Shown piece by piece: positions 1 through 11,388 of a stretch of DNA of 64,000 nt. A model generated the notes under the pieces. It was not told the origin of the DNA. It worked only from the letters and a program-made list of their open reading frames with translations, and did not search any database. A program made the translations under genes and the position numbers. Source of the stretch: Papilionanthe hookeriana x Papilionanthe teres (Eukaryota > Streptophyta > Magnoliopsida > Asparagales > Orchidaceae); the NCBI GenBank assembly GCA_022702705.1, contig CM040430.1, positions 81,612,227 to 81,676,226 of the forward strand. Direction: 5' to 3'. Position 1 is the stretch's first letter, and each line of letters begins with the position of its first letter.

Positions 1-490
1 GACGAACACCAAATTCACATGAACATTAAATAAACGATAAAATAAATTTGAATCGTTAAAGGACAAACAAAATGAACATAAATTTCAAATCAAATCTAAA
101 TTAAATTTCAAATTCAATCTTTCCAAATTCCAAATCAAACCTCAATCGAATTCAAATTCAACTTTCCAGATTCCAAATCAAATCTCAATCGAGTTCAAAC
201 TCAACCTTCCAAATCTGAAATCCAATCTGTTCTATTCTCTCCCTTGTCTAGGATGGAAGCGGTTGATTCCATTGACACGGATCGAATCTGATGGCAAGGA
301 ATTGTATCCAATCCAAAGCAGCAACTTTCGATCAACTCTTTTGAATGGGATATGTAGCATCTACATATTCCCTCCTAATCTATTTCCTTCCATGAAAGTC
401 TTTTACAACTTTCATGAAATTCTCGAAACACCAAAATTCCACACTTTTCAAATCAACACTACAAATCTTTGCAAAGTCAATGACTATTCA

Positions 491-815
491 AAATTCAAAT
501 TCTTGGGGTTGAGGATTTTACATCCGAGACTGCATTGCTTTAGGATTCTTTCCCTAACGCAATGAAATACATCAAATTCAAATTCTTGGGGTTGAGGATT
601 TTACATCCAAGACTGCATTGCTTTAGGATTCTTTCTCTATCGCAATGAAATACATCAAAATCAAATTCCTGGGGTTGAGGATTTTACATCCGAAACTGCA
701 TTGCTTTAGGATTCTTTCCCTATCGCGATGAAATACATCAAAATCAAACTCTTGAGGTCAAGGATTTTACATCCAATACCGCATTGCTCTGAGATCTCTC
801 CTCAATGTAATGATT
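491..815 (+). repeat. 83-bp tandem repeat (about 4 copies)
   Basis: Units begin at 491, 574, 657 and 740, an exact 83-base period. Each contains CTTGGGGTTGAGGATTTTAC, then a GCATTGCTTTAGGATTC block and an AATGAAATACATC block. The fourth copy is more diverged, and a further degenerate half-unit may lie at 823-870. Tandem repeats between pol and the 3' LTR are a known feature of Ogre-type elements; assigning these to that class is inference. Confidence 0.9.
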
Positions 816-1192
816 CAATCCAATCAATTCAATTTTCTTTTGAGGTTGAAGATGTTACATCTAAAACCACAAAATTCCAATTCTCATTTCAAATCAAATC
901 CCTTCAAATTAATCTTAACAAAAATTCAATCTAAATTGAAACTCCAAACTAAAATCTAAACTTACACATCAAAACTTGAACATGAAATGAAACAAAATCT
1001 AAATTGAATTCACCCAGGTCATGTGATTTGGGATTCACCTCCTTTTTCTTTCCCCAGCGAGAGTTCAAGAATCTCCAGTCTCAGAGTTATACTTGACACT
1101 CCCCAGCAGAAATTCTTCTACTTTGTCCTAAGTTTATCACTTGGACATCTGTGTTGGTTTTGTTGATCTTTTCGGTCAACGCCAATACGCGC

Positions 1193-1213
1193 GGTGTGCT
1201 TGGTTAGCACACC
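1193..1213 (+). other. Hairpin just upstream of the polypurine tract
   Basis: GGTGTGCT and AGCACACC form a perfect 8-bp stem around the loop TGGTT. The same hairpin occurs at 17520-17540, at the same distance from the right LTR. A role in plus-strand priming or 3' RNA structure is only a guess. Confidence 0.7.
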
Positions 1214-1220
1214 ACACCTA

Positions 1221-1233
1221 TTGGGGGTCCATT
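1221..1233 (+). other. Polypurine-tract-like site before the left LTR
   Basis: TTGGGGGTCCATT abuts the TGTTGAC start of the LTR at 1234. The equivalent site before the right LTR is CGGGGTCCATT. It is weakly purine-rich because of the TCC interruption, but its position and conservation support a plus-strand primer site. Its presence before a 5' LTR is the key sign of a tandem array. Confidence 0.55.
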
Positions 1234-3592
1234 TGTTGACCTCATTTTTGATGAGGTCTTCTCTTCTTCTTTTTAGTACTTAGGATCTAGCCTTAGGCTT
1301 TTCCTTTGACTATCTTAGAGGACTAGAATTGAGATCCACCACTTATAAATTCAAACCACTTCTTAACTCCCCGCAAACTCCACAAACTTGATCGTAGACC
1401 CCTAATCACCTGAGGGTTGAAATCAAATGTGGAAGTTTAAAGGATGAGTTCCTATGGGACTCTTTGGCCTTAGGATCGCCTACAGGTGGCCCGGTCCGGT
1501 GAGGGCTGACTTACACATACACTACATTTATACACTACACTTTCACACACCTCCTAAAACACACCCATACCTAACTTGACCTCCTGACTCATGTAGGTGA
1601 TTCACATGGATGGTCCTTAACCCCTAAGCCCTTGGCTAAGAGGGTTAGGAACAACATAGTGGATGCCTCAAATGAGTCCCTTCATGGCTCATGTGGGCTT
1701 GATATGGCTTCATGGCTCAACCAAAATGATTTCATTCCACTTATATTCACCCAATCTTCAATTTTCCAATTTTTCAATTTTTGACCCCCGGGACCCTACA
1801 CCCACCTAGCCTACCCAAAACCCTTGAAACTACCCAAAATTTGCAAAATCACCTAAATTACCCAAAATTCCTCAAAATCAATCCCAAAAGTTCCCACATT
1901 ACCCAAATTGATCATCCATAGGCAAAAATACCAAAAATTCCAAAAATACCTCCCAATACCCTCCAAATACCCAAAATACCCCTCTTGACCCAAAAATCCA
2001 AAAATTCAGAAAATTCCCAGAAAATTCCAAAAAATCCAAAATATTCCCAATTTCATTTTGTTCAACTACACCATGGGCCAATTTTGTTAATTTACCCTAC
2101 TTTTGTCAAAACCCCCAATTTGACCCATTTTAACCCAAAGTGAACCCAATGTCAAGCCAAACCTACCCAATTGACCCAAATTCTGGTCCAATTAAATTCT
2201 AAACTTCAATTCAACATTCCCAACACCAATCTAGATCAAATCCAAATTCAATTTGATTGACATTTGGATCCAATTCCACTTTTGGCCTTAAGGACCAATT
2301 TGGACCCATGACCCAAACCTAACCCAAACTCACCCAATTCAACTCCAATTAACCCCAAATCTTTTCTAAACCTTCCTTAACATCCCTACAAACAAAAAAC
2401 TAACATGATTTTAGAAAACATTCAGACCTAAACCCCACTTAAATTCAACCCAAAACCAATAAGCCCAACTTTGACCTAAACCCAAACCTAACCCAAATAA
2501 GCCCAAACCCAAAATCAAAGCCCAACCAAAGCCAAAACCTCTTTGAAACACTCCCATAAACATTTCCCAACATTCATTTTACATCAATTTCAACCCTAGC
2601 CCAACATTGGCCCAAGTTAGCCCAATTTGACCTACTTTGGCCCATTTACCAAAGAGGTCCAAATTCAACCCAATTCAAACCCAAATCACTCCCAATTTGC
2701 TTCAAGTCACTCATGACACATCTATGAGCTAAACCCAACAATTATTTGGCCCAAACTTCTACAAAATTCCCATCCATAAATCTATTTTTAAACCAAAAGC
2801 CCACTTACATGAAACCTTCCTAAAAGCCCAAATTTCATGCTAAAGCCCATATGACAAATTCTTCTCATCATACCCTTAATTAAAATCATCCCTAAGTTCA
2901 AATCAATCATCAAATGATTCCAAATTGAGCCCCATACAAATTCCCATCAAATTACCAAAATTTCTAAGTTCCATTTTCATGAAATTGACCAAGCTTTTCC
3001 CCAAGCCAAAGACAAGCCATGAAGCCATGCATGAGCCCCATAGGAGCCATGAGAGCCATGGAATCCACTTTCCACCTAACCAAACCATTAATGGTAAGAG
3101 AGAGGGTCTCTTTCTTAAACCCTTTTTAAGCCCTTTTTACCTTAAGTATGATACACTCTAAACCATGTCTAGCCACCTCACCATGGATGGGGACTTCACT
3201 ACCACAATTCACCGACCCAAATGATTCCCCCTCAGCCCAAGGTCAAGCCTTGGATGGTGAACCAAGCACAAATACTTGGGTTGACCTAAACCAAGCCAAA
3301 ATCACCCCTTTCCCATTCCATTTCAATTCACCACCTTTACACATGGAAACCATCAATTGAACTCACAAGAATCAAGCTCTGACCTCACTGACCCTGAGGG
3401 TGACCCATGCCTGCCGGCCGCCCGCCCAGGTCGCCGGAAAACACCACACCCGAGAGCTCACATGTGAGCCAACTTTGGAATTCCACCTTCGTCGAGCCGC
3501 CCCATGCCCAATGGCCACCATGGTCGTTCTTCCCATGACAGAGCAGCTGATCCCAGCCCTTGGCCATCCCTATGAGGCTCTCCAGCCACCTC

Positions 3593-3600
3593 TATTTAAA
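3593..3600 (+). promoter_or_regulatory. Putative LTR promoter TATA box
   Basis: TATTTAAA sits in CCACCTCTATTTAAACCCGA and is conserved at 19906-19913 and in the inverted solo LTR at 52442-52449. It lies about 2.36 kb into the LTR, leaving a U3 of ~2.4 kb. The start would fall ~30 bases downstream, in the conserved stretch containing CATGAGAGGAGAGTTGC. Confidence 0.6.
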
Positions 3601-4163
3601 CCCGACCCCCTCACGGCCATGAGAGGAGAGTTGCACAAACCTTGCCAAAACTCTTCCAAAATTGTTCCAAATCCTTCTCCATCCTTAGAGCAGTTGATCC
3701 CCAGTGTCAATTTGCCCTAATCCCCACCAACAGAATCCAATTTCTCAACTGAAATTTCACCCAACACCGGGACACTTTGCCACAGTGAGCCAATCCTCAA
3801 ATTGATCGGTCCTACACCTTCACCGGACCAAGAGGAAAAGTTTCCCACCGAAAGCCCCATTTCCGAGGCCACCCAGGTTGCTCCAGCCCTCCAAGCTTTG
3901 TGATCGGCTGTGGTCACTTTCATAGCTAGGCAATTCACCAGACCAGGAGACTTCATCTGGAGCTTGCTGGGATCCAATCGAAGGTGACACAACCCTCAGA
4001 TCGAAGCCACACTTCTCTGAGCAAAGGTATGGCCTCACTCTTCTTCCCAAGCTTCTGAACATTCTCCATTTTCATTGAGTCAATTTCATGCCACATAAAC
4101 CGTATGGATGTGTTCGTCTTCTCGAGACGAATCCATAGAGCATAAGAACGTTAAATTTGGTTA

Positions 4164-4275
4164 AGTATTAAAAATAAAGTTAAAGTTAAATTAAATTAAA
4201 GTTAAACAAAATTAAATTAAAATTAAAACTAAACCAAATTAAATTAAATTAAAGTTAAATTAAATTAAATAATAA
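4164..4275 (+). repeat. AT-rich TTAAA repeats at a 2.4-kb deletion scar
   Basis: The tract is made of TTAAAATTAAA-type repeats. In the right LTR the matching stretch is separated by 2.4 kb (20478 to about 22915). Here GGTTAAGTAT runs straight into the repeats, so the left LTR lost the block, probably by recombination or slippage through the low-complexity tract. The solo LTR retains the block, which makes deletion more likely than insertion. Confidence 0.8.
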
Positions 4276-6381
4276 TAACATCACTTAAGACATAAGAAAA
4301 TTAAAAATAAAACAACTTGAACACTATTCCAAATTTAAACCCGTTAACTGAAATTAAACTAAATCACAAACCATTTGAACACCAATTTGCCCTCGAAAAC
4401 TTTGGTTATCATAACTCCTAAACAGAACATTAAATGAAATGTTACTTCACTCATAGGATATTCAAATGTCCTAGTTCACTGAGTAAGATAACAACAAAAC
4501 TTAACTAAACCTCGGACGACTACTTCACCTGATTAATTAAATCCATTTGGACTTAAAACAATCCTACAAGTATTGAAAAGATGTTTAAGATTCTTCTTAA
4601 GCACTTCCTCAATATGATAGGATACTTATAAGAACAATTGAACTTAATTATTCTTTGATGAAGAAAATCGTCCTCAAACCAAAACACCGTAACCTAGACG
4701 TCATAGGAAATGACTAGCTATAGGATTAGGAATTTGGTAGAAAACCATAACCCTTTCCTTAGCTTTACCTAGGAACTTGCTTAAATATTCTAATTGTGTT
4801 TTAAGTGCAGCTTGGGATGACGGGAAGACCCTCCAGGTACGCTTTTATTTTATTGCAATTTATCTTATTGCAATTTATTTAATCGCATCACACTTACTTT
4901 CCTTGCATGATAAACAACTGTTGCATGAAAACCCACACCTTTAGGATAGCCCCTAAAACTGAAACCAAAACTAAATTAAAAATCATTACAAGATAAAATT
5001 CACCGCCACAACATTTCAAAATATAAAACAACTCAAAATTTAATCACAAACAGTAACACAAAACCGCAATTACAACTAAGTTAAAACGTCTTGTTGGATG
5101 ATCGGAATACCTCGGATGATGTAACCTACGTGTTGCTAACGGATTTCCCACGGTCTAAATGAAAGTGTGGAACTCATTCAGTTGAGTTTAGCAAATTCAT
5201 CTCGGACTAAGTGAATCCGATAAAAATAACGATGCCGGAAGGATGGAACCGTGGGATCTTAACCGGTGTCGTTATAATCAACTTTAAGATTTGTTTTAAA
5301 TAAAATATAAAAAAAGACACTTGGAAATTAAGATTTTCTCTAAACCAAAACACTTTTCTCATCTCCTGACTTATGATTTCTAAAACTAAACCTCTGCAAC
5401 AACAAGGAGCTTGGAGCACGGTGGGCAGCACGGCCATCTTCGTCAGCAAAACAACTCTACATCAGCTAAACATTCCTAGAATTAAACAACAAAGCCATAG
5501 GACTTCGAGGTAGTTTTCTTAGTGCAACATAAATCCTCAACCTTTTGTTAGGCATTTGTATTGCAAATTAAGCCCTAACCGGACTTAGGATTCCGAGGTA
5601 GTCGTCTGATACGACATAAACCCTCACATCTTCAAGGCTATTTGTGTGATTCTATCATACAAATATAAGTCCTAATTAATTAAAATTGGCAAGATCAAAA
5701 CATTAAATAAATATTAGGACTTTCCTAAATCCAAGCCAAACAATAGGATAGTCGGGAAATTACCGAAGTTCGCTTCGAATCTGTGATTTCTCCTACCTTT
5801 CTTCCTTTGAATTCCCAAAACAAAATGTTCCAAATTTGATCCATTCCCTATTGAAATTCCAAAATTCAATCCTCGAAAACCTTAAACTTTGAAATTTTTG
5901 AGAGCGAATTACCGATTATTATCGAGAGTTTTCTTAGGTGATTCCCGTCACTTAAGATGTAATTAACTATAGGGGCTTGCCCTTATAGGGAATTTTAAAG
6001 AACCAGGTAATATAAACCCCGTTTAATGCTTTCATATTAAGCAGGGGAATTTGTCGGCTTATAAAATTGGTTCACAGACCAAATGGATGTCACAAAATCT
6101 TCTAGTTTATTTAATCGAGCCTCATCATCAAGCAGTGTGTCTATTCTTCGGGATAGATACACAACTTGTGATGTGGTGCTCATTTATATAAATTATTTGG
6201 GATGTGAGATCAGTTTGATTTCATATCTTAAAATTTTCAAATTTAAAATTATTTTTAAAATCAAATACAACTTTTCAAATTATTTATTTAAACTAAATTA
6301 AAAATTCGCCGACAACTTCTGTTAGGCGACCCCATTTTTAAAATACAACACTCGACCTAAAAAAATAAGCCGTACAACTTC

Positions 6382-6399
6382 TGGCGACTCCGCTGGGGA
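6382..6399 (+). other. Primer-binding site of the Ogre/Tat element
   Basis: TGGCGACTCCGCTGGGGA begins 5 bases after the LTR end. Its complement ends in CCA as a tRNA 3' end would. Ogre-type elements are reported to use tRNA-Arg; I did not verify which tRNA matches here. Confidence 0.85.
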
Positions 6400-6816
6400 C
6401 AATTCCTCTCTCCAATTTATTCAGACAATTCTGCTTTCATAAATCGGTAGTGTATCCATGTTCCTAGTGGATCAAGCTACCCTTCTTTCCGTTGGAATAC
6501 TATGTTCATTTCTACCTTGAACGAGTATAGCCAACATTCTCTCAGATTTAGGAGCCACTGTTTAGACACCCCTAAACAGAGAGGTTCCGAGATCCTTTTA
6601 CCTCATTTCTGAGGTGGGGTGGACCCCCAATAGGTGTTAGTTTAGGAGTGATCCTCCGAGTCGAGAGGTCTTGCATAAGGCTTTCTTTTCTCTTCCAACT
6701 CTGAATCAGATTCATTACCTTCTCTACACCTTTGAACATTCCGTTCTAAATAAACAAACCCTCTAATGAATGACTCCTTTAACAAATAACTCCTTCTTAT
6801 AAATACATGAACAAGC
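6400..6816 (+). other. 5' leader between primer-binding site and first ORF
   Basis: No gene is recognisable. The start is C/T-rich, as is usual for a retrotransposon leader. Bases 6560-6640 contain several short inverted words around CCCCTAAACAG and GGTGGGGTGGACCCCC. Packaging or dimerisation signals would be expected here, but none can be shown. Confidence 0.5.
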
Positions 6817-7859
6817 ATGTGTTCGGACTCTTTTCGATTCCTTTCTTTTCGTCCTGATGAGAAGAAGCATAACTTGGGACCGACAATCGAATCCGCCCGC
6901 GAAATGGAAGCCCCAAAGCTGATTTTCTCCTTCACCAATGGACTCGACTTCGCCGTTTACAAGGATGAGCTGCCCGACAATGGGATCATCCGGTTTGGAC
7001 AAGGATTCGAGAACACAAATGTCAAGATCACCGACGTTTCCCTTTTCGCGCTGACAAACAAAGTATCTGAAGCTGAGAAGCCGCTGATCGAGTTCAACCT
7101 TAGGTCAACTCGAGAGTTTCCTCCCCTGCAAAAGATTCCAATGGAGAGGAGTACTGCTGTCCACAGAAGGACCGTTGTTGCTACCCCCACTGGTCTAGTT
7201 GTCTCCGCACCTACCCCGCCTCTCGCCAAATTAAAGGGGAAGGAAATCCGTAACTATGGTGAACCCGTTACCGTGGAGGGTACAGAACTTCCCGTGAGAC
7301 CTTCGTTTTTGAAATCCGGTCCAGCTCAAGAATTCCATCACTAACACGGACCCAAAGAAGGAACGAAGTAGGAAGATTGCCGGGAAAGCCGTAGCCGCCG
7401 AAGTTGCTTTCCCGAGGAAATCCCGTAAATCCCCGAGTACACACCACTACCCGAATACATACCATTGCTCGAAGATACACCCTTTTGGAAGGAAGTAGAT
7501 TCCACCCCCTTTCCGCCGCAGCTGAGGAGGAAAATGTCCGCATGATTGTTTCTACATTACCTCGACCAGCATATTACAACAACAGCAGAAAGAAAAGGGC
7601 TAGGATCACACCATTTGCCCGACTACAGACTGTGATTGAGAAGCTAGCGAAGAAAGAGAAATGCCCAGTATTGGAAATTTTGAGAAGGATAGGGCGGGTG
7701 CCAGTCAAATCCCGTCTTGGGCCCCGAGTAGAACCTGCCATCGTTACAGAAAAGCCAAATAAAAGGATGAAGGCTAGTCCGCCTATCATTGTTTCAGGAT
7801 TACAGATTAGGGAGGATACCACCTTCCAAGCATTTGGTCGACGGACCATCCGGTCCTAG
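6817..7859 (+). pseudogene. ORF1-like region upstream of gag, function unknown
   Basis: One frame is open from 6817 to 7344, with a better start at ATG 6904 (MEAPKLIFSFTNG...). Coding-like sequence then continues in other frames to 7859, rich in Lys/Arg/Pro (for example QTVIEKLAKKEKCPVLEILR). I do not recognise a domain. Base composition is richer in GC and more coding-like than the LTRs, and the position between primer-binding site and gag is that of ORF1 in Ogre elements, whose function is unknown. At least two frameshifts separate the parts. It could also be an N-terminal gag extension. Confidence 0.5.
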
Positions 7860-7952
7860 ACCTTCGCCGCTAGAAGGATGGTATGGCGTCCCACTACCTG
7901 GACGATTAAGATTTAAACAACGACCTCGAGAAGGAAAGTCTCGTCGTGAGAC

Positions 7953-9808
7953 TTGAATCCTAAGAAAGCGCTACCGCAAGTAAAGGGGACTCGTGAGAAG
8001 GGAACCCGACAGCTATCACACGACAACTGCGAGGATGCACAGAAAGGACCGCTAGAGGATGCTATGGAAAAGTTGAGGACTGATATTCGACGATTAGCAA
8101 AAGAAAGAGAAGAGAAATTCGGAGATGAGATTGATTCGTCGGAATTCATGGATGATGAGTATGCGAAATCAACATGGTCGAAACACGAGCTTCGTCGCCT
8201 TCACAAGGTGCTCCCCTGCAGCCGCAGAAAGAGAGGAGCCGGAAGTAATGAGGAGGTAGCTTCAAGAGAAAGACGATACAATGGCCCAAATGGCGAAGAG
8301 GATGGAAGAGATGGCTGTAGCCCTAGCCACTCTCCAAAGTCAAGTGGAACCCCAAAGAGAGACACCCACAGAGGTCATTCACATTGTAGACGGAGGAAAG
8401 GAGATTACATCCGTCAACGGGGATGATCAGCTAAAGAAAGATGCGACACAAAGCATGATTCCTGAAAAGGATATCAAGAGCTTGGTAGAACAACGACGGT
8501 GCGAGAAGCCTTAGCACAATCAAAGAGCGGGACATCCATTCGGACGGGTAGACCTTACCCTGAAGAATTCGACGCTGTCCAATACCCAAAAGGCTTCGTA
8601 CCACCTCTGTTCAAGACCTTTGATGGAACCGGGAACCCCCGACAGCATGTTGCACACTTTTGTGCCAGTTGTTGCAGTGCCGGTGGGAGTGATGCATTAC
8701 TCTTCCGACAATTCGTCGCCGACTCGTCGTGGATCGCCTTTGATTGGTATGCGAATTACCGAATGGTTCGGTGAAGACATTCTCGAACTAGAAAACCTCT
8801 TCATCAAGCGATTTGTCGGAGCTCGGCACCACATCACTATAGGTGATTTAGTGGTAGAGAAGCAGAAGCCGAACGAAACTTTAGTGGATTACATACTTCG
8901 ATGGAGGAACCTAAGTATGAAGTGTGAGCCACAACTACAAGAACAGCATGCAGTCGACATCTTACTTAAGAGAATTCATGGCCTGATAGCACTTCTCCTC
9001 AAGGGATTTACTATTAAGACTTTTGAGAAGTTGTTAAGCAAGGCCGGGAGCTTGCAAGAGGAGGCGAAGCAATCGAGTTTCGCCGACAAGACGTACAAGC
9101 AAAAGCCCGCGAAGACTTTTGAAAAGAAATCCGGGATCATTGCAGCGATCGACAAAGGCAAGCAACCGATACAAATATCGTCCGAACGGCGCAACGAACC
9201 TCAACAGAATTATCAACAACCTCGACCCAGACTATCGTCATCTCCACGCGTATGAACAACCGCCTCGTCCGCAACGTACATTAAGGGAGCTTCTGAGCAG
9301 GGAATACCCGTTCAAGAATGAGGCAGTGCCGAAAATGTCCCGTAGTATGATGAAGACTCCAGATTTCCAACCGCCAGAGCCAAAGAGACCAGAAGAAGTC
9401 AACAAGAAAGGTGATCCCAACTTTTGCCCTTACCACCGGATGCTTGGACACAAGATAGAAGATTGTATTACCTTCAAAAGTTGGCTCAACGACAATCTTC
9501 GGAAAGGGAATATAACAATCCCAAAGGAGTACATGAAGGAACCCCGTAAAGGAGGTTCCGTCAATGTTGTCTCGATCGATCTCATCGTTCCGATAGATCC
9601 CTATAGAACTGGTGATGGATGGACTACCGCTTGGACAAGGTCTTCAAAAAAGATTTTAGACAGCATCCAAACCGCTTCGGTGCGAGCTTCAATCCAGAGT
9701 TCGAAACCTGTCAAGTCGGCACTATCACTTGCGATAGAAGAACCACCTCAACAGAGACGATCAAGAGAAGAAGAAAATCGACGAAGAAGAGAAGACCGAG
9801 GCTCCTAA
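7953..9808 (+). pseudogene. gag: gag polyprotein (Tat/Ogre type), frameshifted
   Basis: The structural protein forms the cytoplasmic virus-like particle. Order: a charged helical N-terminus (7953-8270, frame 3), a predicted coiled coil (MAQMAKRMEEMAVALATLQS at 8281, frame 1), the retrotransposon gag core (8540-9060; PYPEEFDAVQYPKGF, then FIKRFVGARHHI and ETLVDYILRWRNL), and a basic C-terminus with the knuckle CPYHRMLGHKIEDC at 9424-9465. The core is split between frames 3 and 1 near 8750, and the C-terminal part moves to frame 2 near 9200. The tail (to 9808) is Arg/Glu-rich. Frame changes at about 8270, 8500, 8750 and 9200 mean no full product can be made. The family is assigned from the gag core and the variant CxxHxxxGHxxxxC knuckle, typical of Tat. 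Confidence 0.85.
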
Positions 9809-10274
9809 GGCTAGACTAGGGGCCGCTTATCCTAGGATAGTTGTTTCGGATTCGGGGGAGAAATCCCTCGAACCTCCGACTCGTATGATTATCTCGCTCA
9901 CTCCGGTGGGATCTTATGATGATAAGGGTTATGGCGTTGGCTACGTTTTGACTGTTTCTAACGATTACGTAACTAGCGACAATCCGGACATCGAATTCGA
10001 TGCCAATGACAATTCTCAAATCATACACAATCTCGACGGTCGCAATGATGAAGAAGACATCCATCAAGGAGGCTACGAGAGTTCAACAAGCAACGAATCT
10101 ATCTGCCAGTTTCGAGGAGCTCCAGTCACAATAGAGTTAGAGCCTTCAGACTCTGAAGCTAATTCGGAAGAACCTGTCATTCCGATTCAGGAAGAAACAC
10201 CAGCAAGCTAAACACTAGAGTTAGAAGAAATTATAGAAGTTAACTTAAGAAGTGGAAGAGTTCTACCTCCGAGA
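9809..10274 (+). pseudogene. Acidic gag-protease linker
   Basis: An open frame at 9885-10211 encodes an acidic stretch (Asp/Glu-rich, many Ser), ending at a stop just before the protease region. No domain is recognised. In intact Tat elements gag and protease are joined by a poorly conserved acidic linker, and this is most likely its remnant. Confidence 0.55.
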
Positions 10275-11388
10275 ATGGGTCCAAAGGACAAAGGAAAGCA
10301 GGTGGTTGTTCAAGAAGAACCAACCCCGGCAGAAGAAATACCCATTCGGGAAGAAGCCGAGACACATGGAAATAAAGTGGACTACAACGTGCTAGCCCAT
10401 CTTAGGAAACTACCGGCCAAACTGAGCATCTACGACGCTCTCATCTTATCAAAGGAGATGAGAGAAGATCTGATCAAGGCCTTACTTGATCCAGAAATTT
10501 TTTTAGCTCAAATGGCCGGAGATTCCTTAGATGAGGTTTGCTTGTTAAAAGAACAGCGAGGTGTCACCTTCACGGACAATGACCTACTACTTGGGACAGC
10601 AGACCACAACTGACCGTTGTACATTTCAGTTACAATTGGAAAGTTTACACTCTCCGCAGTATTGGTGGATCCGGGAGCATCAATCAATATAATGAGTCTT
10701 CGAACACTAAGCATACTTGGAAATCGATGCTAGCGAGCTCGAAGCCGACAAAATGTTATTAAGGGGATTCAACCGTAAAGGAGAAAGAGCCCTCGGATCA
10801 ATAACACTACTAATGAAGATCGGTGACTTAGCAAAGACAACCGCAAAATTTCACATAATCGATTCGAAACGTCGTTCAACGCTCTATCGGGCCGACCATG
10901 GATACATGAAAACGGGATGGTACCATCATCCGTACGTCGGTGCATCAAATACTACGATGGAGGGGAACGAGTGCATCAAAGGTGACTTACAACCATTCTC
11001 CGTACATGAAATTGGAATCCATGAAGATGCAGCTTATTATGCACCTCCGAAGAAAACAATCTTCTCCGGAGATACCATAACAAATGAAGCAAAGAAAGTT
11101 CGGGACAACGAAGAACTCCGAAGTTCTAGTCCAACGAGTCACTCACCACTCCCTTACGGCGAGATGGTGAAGGTTTCTCCACAACTCGCATCCGAGGTCG
11201 AGGCCGGGGACGAGGTCGTGGTAGAGACGTTAGGACGATTGGACGAGAGGAAGCCGACCATCAATGTTGATTGGGAAGACGATTCGAAGAAGAAAAAGAA
11301 ATCAAGCAAGAAGCAGCGACAATAAGCTCGGAAGAAGCCGCAATTCAAGATCTCTCTCGAAGATGAGAAGAATGAAGAATATAAATCA
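10275..11388 (+). pseudogene. Aspartic protease region of pol
   Basis: This would be the retropepsin that cleaves the polyprotein. The N-terminal part (10275-10613, frame 3) contains a conserved pre-protease helix (DYNVLAHLRKLPAKLSIYDAL). After a stop, the active-site strand follows as VLVDPGASINIMS (D-P-G at 10668-10676), where D-T/S-G is the usual retropepsin triad; whether Pro is family-typical or a mutation cannot be told. The flap and C-terminal part continue in frame 1 from 10717 to 11325, ending in a Lys-rich tail that stops at TAA 11323. The frame change near 10715 and the stop make it non-functional. Confidence 0.75.

Larger units (their letters stand above)
1..1233 (+). mobile_element. 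3' end of the internal region of an upstream tandem Ogre/Tat copy
   Basis: No coding region is recognisable. The last ~270 bases (about 960-1233) match bases 17290-17559, which directly precede the right LTR of the downstream element, including the polypurine tract and a hairpin. This stretch is therefore most simply the 3' untranslated end of another internal region whose 3' LTR is the LTR at 1234. Bases 1-490 are AT-rich with many degenerate repeats of the form CAAATTC/AATCAAATC, and 491-815 is a minisatellite. The two small open frames here (263-565, 728-934) run through the repeats and look fortuitous. Confidence 0.75.
1234..6376 (+). repeat. Left LTR of the Ogre/Tat element
   Basis: It starts TGTTGACC and ends CCGTACA, so it has TG...CA termini. 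The edges are set by comparison with the solo LTR at 47323-54816, whose target duplication fixes the ends. It is 5143 bp, against about 7.5 kb in the other two copies, because about 2.4 kb corresponding to 20479-22915 is missing near 4168. Bases 1238-1258 form an inverted repeat (GACCTCAT/ATGAGGTC). Bases 1840-2760 are G-poor and rich in CCCAA/AACCC words. A TATA box lies at 3593. Open frames inside the LTR are not conserved as proteins between copies and are not called. Confidence 0.92.

Noticed and set aside
491..815. CRISPR-like appearance of the 83-bp repeats
   Set aside because: The units are contiguous without spacers, and the genome is a plant's.
3148..4062. Several open frames of 70-106 codons on both strands inside the left LTR
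   Set aside because: Their frames are not kept in the right or solo LTR, they show no domain, and they lie across the LTR promoter region.
6382..6399. tRNA gene fragments at the primer-binding sites (also 33026 and 44016)
   Set aside because: Only the 18-base tRNA complement is present; no cloverleaf can be formed.
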